A stretch of 59,282 nucleotides of DNA from NCBI GenBank assembly GCA_018676675.1, contig JABHEG010000111.1, positions 1 to 59,282 on the forward strand. Reading direction: 5' to 3'. A program made the translations under genes and the position numbers. Source of the DNA: Lentisphaerota bacterium. Its GTDB lineage: Bacteria > Verrucomicrobiota > Lentisphaeria > Oligosphaerales > JABHEG01. Below are positions 17,801 to 26,218 of this stretch, in pieces (position 1 is the stretch's first letter; every line of letters begins with the position of its first letter). The notes below the pieces were generated by a model. It searched no databases and had not been told where the DNA came from. It saw only the letters and a program-made list of their open reading frames with translations.

Positions 17801-20800
17801 TGTCGATGCTGACCAAGCGACCGTTGCTGCCTTCGCAAACAAGCAGGTTGCCTTGAGCGTCAAAGGTCAGACCATTCGCGCCGCCGGCGTCTTCGCCGAA
17901 GGTCGAGAGCACGCCGTCCGTCGACCAGGTCATAATGCGGTCTTCGGCCATGTTCGAGAAGTAGATGTCCCCGTCTGCGTCGGCAGCGGGCCCCTCGCAG
18001 AAGCCGAGGCCCCCCGCCAGCAGTTCGAGGGCGGCTCCCGGCTCGCTGACACCGGCGTTGCCGGAGTCTGTGCGACGCGCCACCCGGAAGCCGATGTGGT
18101 AGTAGGCGTGGTTCGGGTCGTCCGGGCCGCGGTAGTAGCCTGGGTTTCGGTTGGCCACGCGGCCGTGCCCCCAGTATTCGTCGCCGTTGAACCAGTTCCC
18201 GCCACGCAGAATGTGATACGTTTTCCCGTCGGGCATGGGGTCGCCGCTGGCAGGGCCTTCGGGATTGCTGGCGGGACTCGCCGCGTAGTACTCACGCCCG
18301 TACCAGTCGTTGCACCATTCCCAGACGTTGCCGCACATGTCGTGAAGCCCGTAGCCGTTCGAGCCGTCGATGGTCTGGTAGGTCTCCTGCGCCCCCGACC
18401 AATCGAGATCCGCCTTGGTGCGGAGTTCGCCGTTGTAGAAGCCGACCGGTGTGGTCCAGGGCAGGTCCCCTACCTCATAGGGGTCACCCGAATTGGGCCA
18501 GTTGGCCAGCGTGCCGTCGTCGTTTTCATCATTGCCCCAGGGGAAGATGCTGTAGGTGAGCCCGCCGCGCGCGGCATACTCCCACTCCGCCTCGGTCGGC
18601 AAGCGGCAGCCGGTCTTGGTGAGATCGCAATCGCCTGTGTTCAGGTCATAACACGCTTGGGAGCCATCGATTCCGCTAAGCCAGTTGCAGTAGGCCGCAG
18701 CGCCCAGCCAGCGCACGCCGATCATCGGGTGCGACTGCCTGCCGTCGGCGACCGAGAAGCTGGTCTCGTTCCACTCAATGCCGCTGTAAGACGCAGCGGT
18801 GCTTGTCTCGCAGTAGACGTCATCGCCGCTCGCGGCATAGACGACCCCGGCACGGACCTCTATCAACCCCTGCGATAAGGAGGCGTTCAGGTAATCGCAG
18901 TACTGTGTGTTGGTGATCTCGGTCACTCCCATGAAGAACGAATCGATCGCAACGGTGTGGATGGGGATTTCGTCGCTGGCATGCTCGGCGCCACCGAGAT
19001 CGAAGTGATCGCCCATCTCAAACTCTCCACCTGGAATCGATGCGAACTCCGGGAGCTCTTCCTCCTCCTCGCCACTCCGAACACACCGTACCGAGCACGT
19101 GACCGTCTTGTTGTCATACGCGACCAGGCCGTATCGCGATTCGAGCAGCCATGCCTGACTCGCATCGTTGATCGGGGTCGTGCTGGACCAATAGTGCGCG
19201 TTCGCCGCGTCGGGGAAAGCCGTTCTGTCGAGTGCGGGGTCCGCAAGTCTGTCGTCACTGATCGAGCGCAATTCTCTGATATTCGGCAACCGCCAGTCGT
19301 CGCTGCTGCCGAGGGTGAGGCCCTCAGCGTAGGCCAGTGCCTGCTCCCAGGTCATTGCCGAGGGGGCCTCGGCCTGCTGCCAGACCAGACCGGTGCGATC
19401 ATCGGTCACCGTACCGTCGTCGTTGCCGGTGAGGCTGTGGGTCAGTTCGGTGATCCCCGTTTGCCGTGGATCGCGCACGCACAGGACATGAAATCTCTTC
19501 GTGCCCCCGGCGCTGAGCGTCTCGTCCTTCGGATGCGGACCGATGCCCCCGCCGGCGTTGGCGGCCCAGACACGGGAGGCATCGGCGACCCGCGTGTTGC
19601 CGCACCACCAGTACTGCGCGTTGGACGCGGTGAAGACGTCCGTATTGAGGGCCGGATTTATCGATCCGTGATCGAGAATGCTGAACAACTCGTGACTGAA
19701 TGGCAGGCGCCAATCGCTCTGACCGCCGAGGACCAGCGCTTCGGCGTAGGCAACGGCGTCTTCCCAGGTCATTTCGCCGCCGTCGGCCTGCTGCCACATC
19801 AGCCCGGTCACGTTGTCCGTCACCGTGCCGTCGCCATTGTCGGTGAAGGACGGCGGGGTGTCGGTGTAGTCGGAGTCTTCACCAAACGTCGCGGTGTAAT
19901 CGCCCGTCTGTCCCGTATCCGGCAATGCTGACATCGTCCACCCCGTGGTGCTGCCGCTTCCTCCTGCGACTGCGTAGGAATAGGTGATCGCAGGTGCGGC
20001 AACGGGATCATCCGTTACCCCACCCGCGTTGTCTGTGGCGACAAGATAGAAACGAACGACCGTTCCGACGGGCAGCGCGGGAATCTGCCCACCATACGCG
20101 TTGTCACCGGCGGCCCCGTCTTCGTGCGCTCCGTCGTCGGCCATGGCGAGGGTTGCGGATCCGCCGCCCGAGGTTTCGTAGGCAAGCATCACGCTGGCGA
20201 CCGCGGTGTCGTCAGTGACCGTCGCCGTGATCCATACGGCATCGCTTGATGTCGGCGCCGGGGGAGTGTGCGTCGTCGCGCCGATGGTTGGCGACGCGTA
20301 GAGCTCGAGCTGCGTGCCAGGTGTCAGATCGCGGCCCGTAAAGGCGGCGTAGTCGGACGGGTAGCGGTGGATCTTGAACACGGCGTTGTATAGGTGCTTC
20401 CGGTCGTCCAGAGCCGGTTCCTCGCCCTGGTAGAGGGTACCGGTATTCACCTCGGAGTTGATGTAATGCCAGACCGTTTCGCCTTCGGGCGTCACCTCCA
20501 AGAACTCGCCGTGGGTGCCGTTGCAGATCAGTGTGTTGCCGTTGGGCAGGCGCTGGGCGCCGGAGACGGCCTCTTCATACATGTCCGACGGCGTGTCCGC
20601 CGTGTAGGTCCAAGTCAGCGTCGTCGGGTCATAGGCGGCACCGGAGGCCAACGGGTAGTTGCCGTTCTCGTCGACCGGTGAGACAATCTCGTCCACGCTG
20701 GAGTAATCACGGGTCAGACCGTTATTGAAAATCAGGATATTCCCTTCGCCCGGGCATCCATCTTCAATCCACTGGGCGTCGTGCTGGTCGAACAGCATCT

Positions 20801-23800
20801 GGTCGGCTTCGGTTCCAGCGTCGTAGGTTATGGGGTTACCCCAGCGGTACAGCAGGTCACCGCCCTTGCCGCTGTTGCCGCCCGAGTGGCCCGCGGCTTC
20901 GGCCGTGGTCGTGCTGTGATCGATCACCCAAAGCTCGCTCGATCCACGGACACTGAGCACGATCTGGTCCAGAGCGGCGCTGTAGTTGATCGAGTTCATG
21001 TGGTTCCAGAAGGCGTTGATCCGGTCCTTGTCGCCCTCGGTCCAACCGTTGGGGTCGACCAATTCCGGGTGATCACCGACGGCGCCGTAGTTGTCTTGGT
21101 CCGGGTCGAAGTCTTGGATCAAGTGATCCCAGACGTGCCACTCCCAGACGACGTTGGCACCGTTGGACCCCACCCGTTCGATCTCGACGACCGAGTCGGG
21201 CACCATGTAGTCGTTGGTCTCGATGTCCGGGCTGAGCATGTCGGGATCGAAACCCGCGGCAAGGACTTCGGCGTAGGTCTTCTTCTCGACGACCAGCATC
21301 AGGATGTTGCCATTGGGCAGGAACGCGATGTCATGATGCGACATGTACTGATCGGTGGCCCAATCGAGCTCCCAGACCAGGTTGCCGTCCCAGTCGTACT
21401 CCTCGATTCGCCCGCCCTCGCCGCCGCCGATCGACCCGTTGTGGGTGAAACACGCTCGCAGCAGATTCCCGTTCTCCTGCAGATAGACCGACTGCCCCGG
21501 TTCGTACGTGCTGCCCGTCCAAGAGTGCACGACACGCCCGTAGTTGTCGATCAGGTAGGTATTCGTATTGTGCTTCGGCGCGAACAGTGTGTAGCCTTCG
21601 CACGCATGTTCGTCATCATGGACCAACAAGCCGACCGTCTGCGCCGTCTGCTCGGAGGCGACGGTGTAGCTGTGCGTCTCGGCCGGGGCCCCGGCCGGGT
21701 CCGTGGCTCCGTTGCCTTCGTCGTCAGTAGCGCTGACATAGTAGTGAACCGCGGTCCCGCCCGACAGCGCGGGAATCTGGCCACCGTAAACGCCATCACC
21801 CACGGCACCGTCGCCGTGTTGGCCGTCGTCCAGCATGGTGACCGCTTGCGCACTGCCCTCGGAAATCACGGTGACAACAATGCTATCCAGGTCTACGCGC
21901 TCGTCCGCACCGCCGCCCCGAAACTGAAACCGCATCTTCAAACCGGCAACCAACTCATCGGGGTTAAGATCATATCGGTACGACTGCCACTGGTGATTGC
22001 TGCCGGTTAACTCACTCAATCTCGTGACGAAGCCGCCGCCGACATCGAGCTGGAACGTCCAGCCGTCGGTGCCGTCCAGTCCGGCCGCACAGAGCCAGAA
22101 CTCCACGGTGCCGGATGTGCCGGAAGCATCGATCGTGGTCGTGGTCGTGATCATGGTCCCGGTCAGGTCGGCCGTTCCGACGTGGAACTCCACGCCGCAC
22201 GGATTGCCGTCGCCATAGTTTGACTGGATCCGCTGTTCGACATACTGGCTCCCCGTGACCGTCCAGGGATTGTCCGCGCCGTTGCCAGTCCAAGGCTTGG
22301 CGGCGGCGGCAGTCATGGTTTCTGAGAACACACTGGTCTCCCCGCCCGCGCCGCCGTTACCGGTGCTGTAGTGCAGCGTCGCTTCGGCAACGGTCCCATC
22401 GTCAGTGATCGTGCTCGTGACCCAGACCGGATCGGCGGCTGTCGGTTGCGCCGGCCGGTGCGTGGTGCCGGCAAAGGCAGGCGCTGTGGAAGCGGGACCT
22501 CCCGTGATCGGGTCACCCGGCGTCATGTCGCGGCCCGCGAAGGCCGGGTGATCGGCCCCGTATCGGTAGGCGCGGAACACCGAGTTGATCATCGGCAGGT
22601 TGTCCCCGATCACCGTCACGTTGCCCTGATCGGTGATCGGGATGACGTACTCCCAAACCGCCTCGCCGGCCACGGTCACCTCGAGAATGTGCCCCTCGGT
22701 CATGGCACAGACCAGTGTGTTGCCATTCGGCAGGCGCTGCGCGCCGGAGCCGATGTGGCTGAACAGCGTCAGGTTGCTCGCCGAGGAGTAGCTCCAGACA
22801 ATCTGGTTCGAAATCTGTTTGGTTTGCTTGCCCAGGATCGCCGCGTTGTCAGGCAGCCAGCTGGAATAGCCGGCATCCGGCGGGTTGACGTAGACGCCGG
22901 TGTCGCTGCCGCCGGCGTTCAGATACGGGTTGACCTCGAGGATGGTGGACTGCGGCGTCCACTCGACCAGGTACTGGCCGTTGTTGAACACCAGTAGGTG
23001 TCCCGCCCCCGGCAGTCCCTCGTCAATCCACTGGATGTCGTGAGTGCCGCCCATCTGCTTGTGGCCGGACGTCGATTGGGTCCAGTCCTCGAGCAGCGAC
23101 GGCGGCTCGCCCTGCTCGTAGCGGGCCGGGTCGCCGAAGCGATACAGAAAGTCGCCGGCCGCGGACGCAGCCAATGCGATGCTCGCCACGGGATCGCCGC
23201 CGACAAACGTCCCGTCATGATCGATGATGTAGGATTCCCCCTGCACCGAGTTGACCACGATCTGACCTAGCTCGGGATGGTAGTCCATGGAGTTGCAGTG
23301 CAGCCAGTCGCGCTTCAACGGTCGGCCCGGCAAGTTCAGGTCGAGGCGACCGGGGTAGTCGGCAATCGTCTTGCCGGTGTCCACGTAGTTGGCTTTGGTC
23401 GCATCGATGTCCTGAATGACGTGATCGAAGAACCACCATTCCCAGATCACGTTGCCGTCCACATCGACCTCGACAAGCGTGTCCATCTGGGCCTCGTCAT
23501 AGGGCCCGTTGGCCGGATCGGCCCCGGCGGCAATCGCCTCTTCGTGGGAAACCGATTTATTCGCGATGTAGAGCGTTGTATAGGCGCCTAGTTTGGCGTT
23601 GTAGATGCGCACAAAGTCATGATGCGGGGAGTAGCCTTCACGCGTTTCCAGATGCTCCCAGACGACATTCCCGTCCCAGTCGAGCTCCCGGAAACCGCTG
23701 AATCCGCTGGGATCGTCGGAGGCCGCGTCAAGGATGTTGCCGTTGTAGTCGAGCAGGCGCGGGTTGGTGCCGATCGGCCAGGTGTGGACGACGTTACCGT

Positions 23801-25487
23801 CCATGTCGATCAGGTAGCTGGTGCTGCGGGCGCCGAACAAGGTGTAGCCGTTGTAGGCGTGTTCCTCGTCCCAATAGCGGACCTCCGTCGCCTCTTGGAG
23901 CGCCGTGTAATCCGTGCCCGCGTAGGGATTTTCGACGTCGGGCCGCCCGGCGATGGTCGCGCCCGGCGTCAGGTTCCGACCGCTGAGGCCCGGATGCGTC
24001 GGCAGGTAGCGGCGCGCGGGAGACAACGCATTGGTCATGGCCGGATTGTCGCCGATCTGCTCGACGATCCCGGAGTCGGTCACGGGATTGATGTACTCCC
24101 ACACCACGTCGCCGCCGGCCGTGACTTCCGTGAGATATCCCTCTGTCTCGGCGCAGATCAAGGTGTTGCCGTACGACAACCGCTGGACGCCCGACCCGAG
24201 GTGACTGAACAAGGTCAGATTGCCCACCGAGTTGTGAGCCCAGACGACTTGCTTGGAGGTGTTTTTCTTCGCCTTGTGCGTGTCATGCGGCGATTCGACC
24301 ACCGTGTATCCTGCATCGGGAGGGTTGACGTACGCGCCGGCGTCGTTCCCGGCCCCGTCCAGAAAGGGGTTGATCTCGAAGACGTAGGATTGCGCCGTCG
24401 GCTCGAACAGGTATTGACCGTTGCTGAAGACCAGGAAATGTCCCGCACCGGAGAGCCCGGCATCGATCCACTGCACGTCGTGACTCGCGCCAATCTGCTT
24501 GTCGCCGGCGGTGGTCGTGGTCCAGTCGTTCGTGACACGAGGGGGCGTGCCCTGCTCATAGCGCGCCGGGTCCCCGAAGCGATAGAGAAAGTCGCCGGCC
24601 TCGGTCGCCGCCGACGCGGCACTTGCGTCGGGATCACCCGCGACAAAGCTCGCGCCATGGTCGATCACGTAGAATTCGCCCGCCTCGACGTTGATGACGA
24701 TCTGATCCAGTTCGGGGTTGTAGTCGAGGGAGTTGCAGCCGGGCCACCCGGTGGTCAACGACCGCCCCGGGAGATTGAGGTCAAGACGCCCGGGGTAGTC
24801 GGCGATGGTCTTCTCGATGCCTACATAGTTTGCTTTGCTCGCGTCGATGTCCTGGACGGCGTGGTCGAAGAAACACCATTCCCAAACGACCTCGCCAGCC
24901 ATGTCGATCTCGACAAGGACGTCCACACGCGCTCCGTCGTATGGGCCGTTGGCGGGGTCAGTCCCCGCTGCCACGGCGTCCGCATCGCTGATGGTCTTGC
25001 TGGCGATGGCGAGCGTGGTGGTTGCTCCCAGGTCCGCGTTGTAGATCCGCACGAAGTCGTCGTGCAGCGTGTAGCCGTCCCGGGTTTCGGTGTATTCCCA
25101 GACCACGTTCCCGTCCCAGTCCAGTTCACAGAGGCCCGTGAAGGCGCCAGCCGGGTCCGTCGTCGCGTCCAACAGGTTGCCGTTGTCGAGCAACCGGGGC
25201 TTTGAGCCAATCGCCCAGGAGTGCGCCAACCGCCCCTCCATGTCGATCAGATACGTAGTACCCCGGGCTGCGAACAGCGTATAGCCGTTGGCGGCGTTGG
25301 TCTGATCCCAGTACCGCAGTTCCGTTGGGCCCGCCAATGCCTCATACGCATGCAATGGTGTCAATCCTGTGCCGACCCAAATGCCGACCACGACGGCGAG
25401 GAGTCCGGGCATCCGTTTCCGTCCAGTTCGTTGACCGGCACGATAGCTTCCCGGCATCCCGTCTTGTCGCAGGGCTTTGTTGGTCAT
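14856..25487 (-). CDS. Giant secreted multidomain protein: three ASST, two DUF1566, SUMF1, SMP-30, Ig, cadherin-like domains
   Basis: The 3543-residue product is exported by a signal peptide ending LHAYEA. Approximate domain order: ASST 1 (50-530); ASST 2 (545-1030); an Ig-like domain split by a lectin-like insertion (1035-1280); ASST 3 (1286-1740); a second Ig-like domain (1745-1830); DUF1566 (1860-2012 and 2015-2136); SUMF1 (2142-2473); SMP-30/NHL propeller (2479-2746); two Ig domains (2747-2920); a repeated W-V-T domain (2922-3060 and 3255-3386) around cadherin-like (3062-3163) and Big_9/VCBS-like (3165-3254) domains; and a GWNL-type C-terminal domain (3392-3543). ASST 3 keeps all recognised active-site residues, ASST 2 lacks the Arg, and ASST 1 also lacks a His. 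The start is ATG with GGAGGG nine bases upstream. Site C precedes it and a terminator follows. Adhesion plus ester chemistry is inferred. Confidence 0.85.
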   Translation of the reverse strand: MTNKALRQDGMPGSYRAGQRTGRKRMPGLLAVVVGIWVGTGLTPLHAYEALAGPTELRYWDQTNAANGYTLFAARGTTYLIDMEGRLAHSWAIGSKPRLLDNGNLLDATTDPAGAFTGLCELDWDGNVVWEYTETRDGYTLHDDFVRIYNADLGATTTLAIASKTISDADAVAAGTDPANGPYDGARVDVLVEIDMAGEVVWEWCFFDHAVQDIDASKANYVGIEKTIADYPGRLDLNLPGRSLTTGWPGCNSLDYNPELDQIVINVEAGEFYVIDHGASFVAGDPDASAASAATEAGDFLYRFGDPARYEQGTPPRVTNDWTTTTAGDKQIGASHDVQWIDAGLSGAGHFLVFSNGQYLFEPTAQSYVFEINPFLDGAGNDAGAYVNPPDAGYTVVESPHDTHKAKKNTSKQVVWAHNSVGNLTLFSHLGSGVQRLSYGNTLICAETEGYLTEVTAGGDVVWEYINPVTDSGIVEQIGDNPAMTNALSPARRYLPTHPGLSGRNLTPGATIAGRPDVENPYAGTDYTALQEATEVRYWDEEHAYNGYTLFGARSTSYLIDMDGNVVHTWPIGTNPRLLDYNGNILDAASDDPSGFSGFRELDWDGNVVWEHLETREGYSPHHDFVRIYNAKLGAYTTLYIANKSVSHEEAIAAGADPANGPYDEAQMDTLVEVDVDGNVIWEWWFFDHVIQDIDATKANYVDTGKTIADYPGRLDLNLPGRPLKRDWLHCNSMDYHPELGQIVVNSVQGESYIIDHDGTFVGGDPVASIALAASAAGDFLYRFGDPARYEQGEPPSLLEDWTQSTSGHKQMGGTHDIQWIDEGLPGAGHLLVFNNGQYLVEWTPQSTILEVNPYLNAGGSDTGVYVNPPDAGYSSWLPDNAAILGKQTKQISNQIVWSYSSASNLTLFSHIGSGAQRLPNGNTLVCAMTEGHILEVTVAGEAVWEYVIPITDQGNVTVIGDNLPMINSVFRAYRYGADHPAFAGRDMTPGDPITGGPASTAPAFAGTTHRPAQPTAADPVWVTSTITDDGTVAEATLHYSTGNGGAGGETSVFSETMTAAAAKPWTGNGADNPWTVTGSQYVEQRIQSNYGDGNPCGVEFHVGTADLTGTMITTTTTIDASGTSGTVEFWLCAAGLDGTDGWTFQLDVGGGFVTRLSELTGSNHQWQSYRYDLNPDELVAGLKMRFQFRGGGADERVDLDSIVVTVISEGSAQAVTMLDDGQHGDGAVGDGVYGGQIPALSGGTAVHYYVSATDDEGNGATDPAGAPAETHSYTVASEQTAQTVGLLVHDDEHACEGYTLFAPKHNTNTYLIDNYGRVVHSWTGSTYEPGQSVYLQENGNLLRACFTHNGSIGGGEGGRIEEYDWDGNLVWELDWATDQYMSHHDIAFLPNGNILMLVVEKKTYAEVLAAGFDPDMLSPDIETNDYMVPDSVVEIERVGSNGANVVWEWHVWDHLIQDFDPDQDNYGAVGDHPELVDPNGWTEGDKDRINAFWNHMNSINYSAALDQIVLSVRGSSELWVIDHSTTTAEAAGHSGGNSGKGGDLLYRWGNPITYDAGTEADQMLFDQHDAQWIEDGCPGEGNILIFNNGLTRDYSSVDEIVSPVDENGNYPLASGAAYDPTTLTWTYTADTPSDMYEEAVSGAQRLPNGNTLICNGTHGEFLEVTPEGETVWHYINSEVNTGTLYQGEEPALDDRKHLYNAVFKIHRYPSDYAAFTGRDLTPGTQLELYASPTIGATTHTPPAPTSSDAVWITATVTDDTAVASVMLAYETSGGGSATLAMADDGAHEDGAAGDNAYGGQIPALPVGTVVRFYLVATDNAGGVTDDPVAAPAITYSYAVAGGSGSTTGWTMSALPDTGQTGDYTATFGEDSDYTDTPPSFTDNGDGTVTDNVTGLMWQQADGGEMTWEDAVAYAEALVLGGQSDWRLPFSHELFSILDHGSINPALNTDVFTASNAQYWWCGNTRVADASRVWAANAGGGIGPHPKDETLSAGGTKRFHVLCVRDPRQTGITELTHSLTGNDDGTVTDDRTGLVWQQAEAPSAMTWEQALAYAEGLTLGSSDDWRLPNIRELRSISDDRLADPALDRTAFPDAANAHYWSSTTPINDASQAWLLESRYGLVAYDNKTVTCSVRCVRSGEEEEELPEFASIPGGEFEMGDHFDLGGAEHASDEIPIHTVAIDSFFMGVTEITNTQYCDYLNASLSQGLIEVRAGVVYAASGDDVYCETSTAASYSGIEWNETSFSVADGRQSHPMIGVRWLGAAAYCNWLSGIDGSQACYDLNTGDCDLTKTGCRLPTEAEWEYAARGGLTYSIFPWGNDENDDGTLANWPNSGDPYEVGDLPWTTPVGFYNGELRTKADLDWSGAQETYQTIDGSNGYGLHDMCGNVWEWCNDWYGREYYAASPASNPEGPASGDPMPDGKTYHILRGGNWFNGDEYWGHGRVANRNPGYYRGPDDPNHAYYHIGFRVARRTDSGNAGVSEPGAALELLAGGLGFCEGPAADADGDIYFSNMAEDRIMTWSTDGVLSTFGEDAGGANGLTFDAQGNLLVCEGSNGRLVSIDMVGNVTVLADQYGGIGFNQPNDLWLAPNGGIYFSDPIFGEAPLVQDGEHVYYLSADHATVTRVIDDMIRPNGLIGTPDGRFLYVSDYGAGAVYRYDIQPDGTLANKTLFVSVGSDGMTIDSEGNIYLTENAVLAYSSEGTLLEEIAVPERPTNVAFGGLDRRMLCVTTETALYAIDMRVAGDSGEQAQAPTIDTQPASQVVPGGAGVSFTVIASSTAPLGYRWQKNGVDLAGATNATYSIAAAQEADEGDYRCVVSNGIGTVTSVAATLTVDMPVAPTITQHPESLIVSNGEAVTFAVVASGTAPLSYQWQKEGADIAGATNVTYSIAAAREHDEGSYTCVVANSAGSAISNAVLLDVVDGSWLVTIALTNAATAAIEFGVHPDATDGPDPDYDEPAPTAPVATTGRVSCIEPATGTLLSRDMRGNLAGSVWQISVNASDSMSSVTLSWDPSRLPSTDLRIWQLDGLDGDVVPGSARRMSEATEVTVAAGTLSHYAIKGNEAPTVNDAAFGVAENSAGGTVLGTVSASDPDAGDPLTYALTAGNDDGVFDIAPATGQITVADTNGLNHEAAGSVSLTVQVTDSGGFTDSATVAVSVTDIDEAPAAGLDAYGVRTGEALTVDGPGVLCNDVDPEGSDLTAMLITDVTDGILVLTADGAFTYTPNGDFTGTDSFTYSADDGENRSSPATVNILAHDGWLMTVDADDGQRCAGVQFGVVAEASADFDEGIDLVAPSGAEVVWVGPDEAHEQLLRDVRGSLRGSEWYLFIASDSDLVLAWDPVTVPPQGLQMQQLSPADYTPIPGTTVDMATVSEYAVEGGGVAYFLVSPTVVEFELSLASGWNLISLPIAPVDPAVETVLADEDGRAVHSGEVWAWDPTAGVYRAATQLEPLVGCWVYVVNAVTITVSGLRLANTQVDLVPGWNLVGVAGEMLLRDVPGLFGPGWQWDPATLVYGAVRVNGLLVPGHAYWFHALQPTVLTAGQQ

Positions 25488-25559
25488 CTGTCTTGTCCCT
25501 CCGATTGCGAGGCAATGTTCCGTTGAAGTGCAGAGCCGGCATCCTGGCCCTCAGAGAGC

Positions 25560-25588
25560 AGTAACGGGAATCGGCGTGGGTTGTCTAC
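25560..25588 (-). promoter_or_regulatory. Conserved promoter-like site C (GTAGAC, 16 bp, CGTTACT)
   Basis: On the minus strand GTAGAC (25588-25583), 16 bp, CGTTACT (25566-25560), three bases, then CTCTGAG (25556-25550). It lies 72 bases before the start codon of the giant gene and matches sites A and B at every element. Confidence 0.75.
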
Positions 25589-26218
25589 ACGCGGGTATCG
25601 GCGGCAAAGGCAGGGCGCCCCATGCCTCCCCGTCTCAAGTGGTGTGGCTGCCGCGTCGGCTAGTGTGTCGTCCCTGAAGTAATGGTGCACGAACGTCGGC
25701 CATTCTGGTCGCTTCAGGTGCATCTCCGGGCGTAAGTCGATGCTGAGCCATCGTCGTCGCCCGGCGATGTCGACTGAGCGCCAGAAGGGTCACGCCCCAA
25801 AGGGGTTGCGCGCTCTTGGCGCAGGCGACACCCCGCCGGGGTCGGGAGTTATCCTCCGGATAGCCCCACTCCCCCGGTGGAGCGCCTCTGCATCCAAGAC
25901 AGCTGCAATTCGAGCTTCATTACTTGCGGGACGGCACACTAGGTCAGCGGAACAGACCATGTCGACGCAAGCTCTTTGTCTTCCCGTGTCGTTGCGATGG
26001 CGAGGCGCTCCGGAGAGAAGTAACGAGAAGACGACAGCGCGGGGCCGGGGAAGCCGTCTGTGGTGGTGACTACCCCTCGGCGTTGAGGCTTCTGATGGTG
26101 TGTCTACGGACTGTCTTATTCCGACAGTCCATAGGGCCGACCTCACTCCCGGGCTCTGACCTGCGGACGTCGTCGGCCTCGCGGCGGTCTGGCGTTCGGG
26201 TCGTTGATGCCCGGCTGG
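25589..26218. other. Long intergenic region with partial promoter motif and dyads
   Basis: No credible gene in about 630 bases. It holds a partial copy of the promoter-like motif on the minus strand (CGTTACT at 26025-26019, three bases, CTCCGGAG) without the -35 box. A perfect 8-bp hairpin (GGACTGTC, 7-base loop, GACAGTCC) lies at 26108-26130, and a GC-rich stretch with short dyads lies near 25795-25895. It may be the remains of a lost gene or a long alternative leader of the giant gene. Confidence 0.5.

Noticed and set aside
25790..26146. 118-codon minus-strand ORF downstream of the partial promoter motif
   Set aside because: There is no ribosome-binding site or domain. The composition looks like GC-rich intergenic DNA with dyads.
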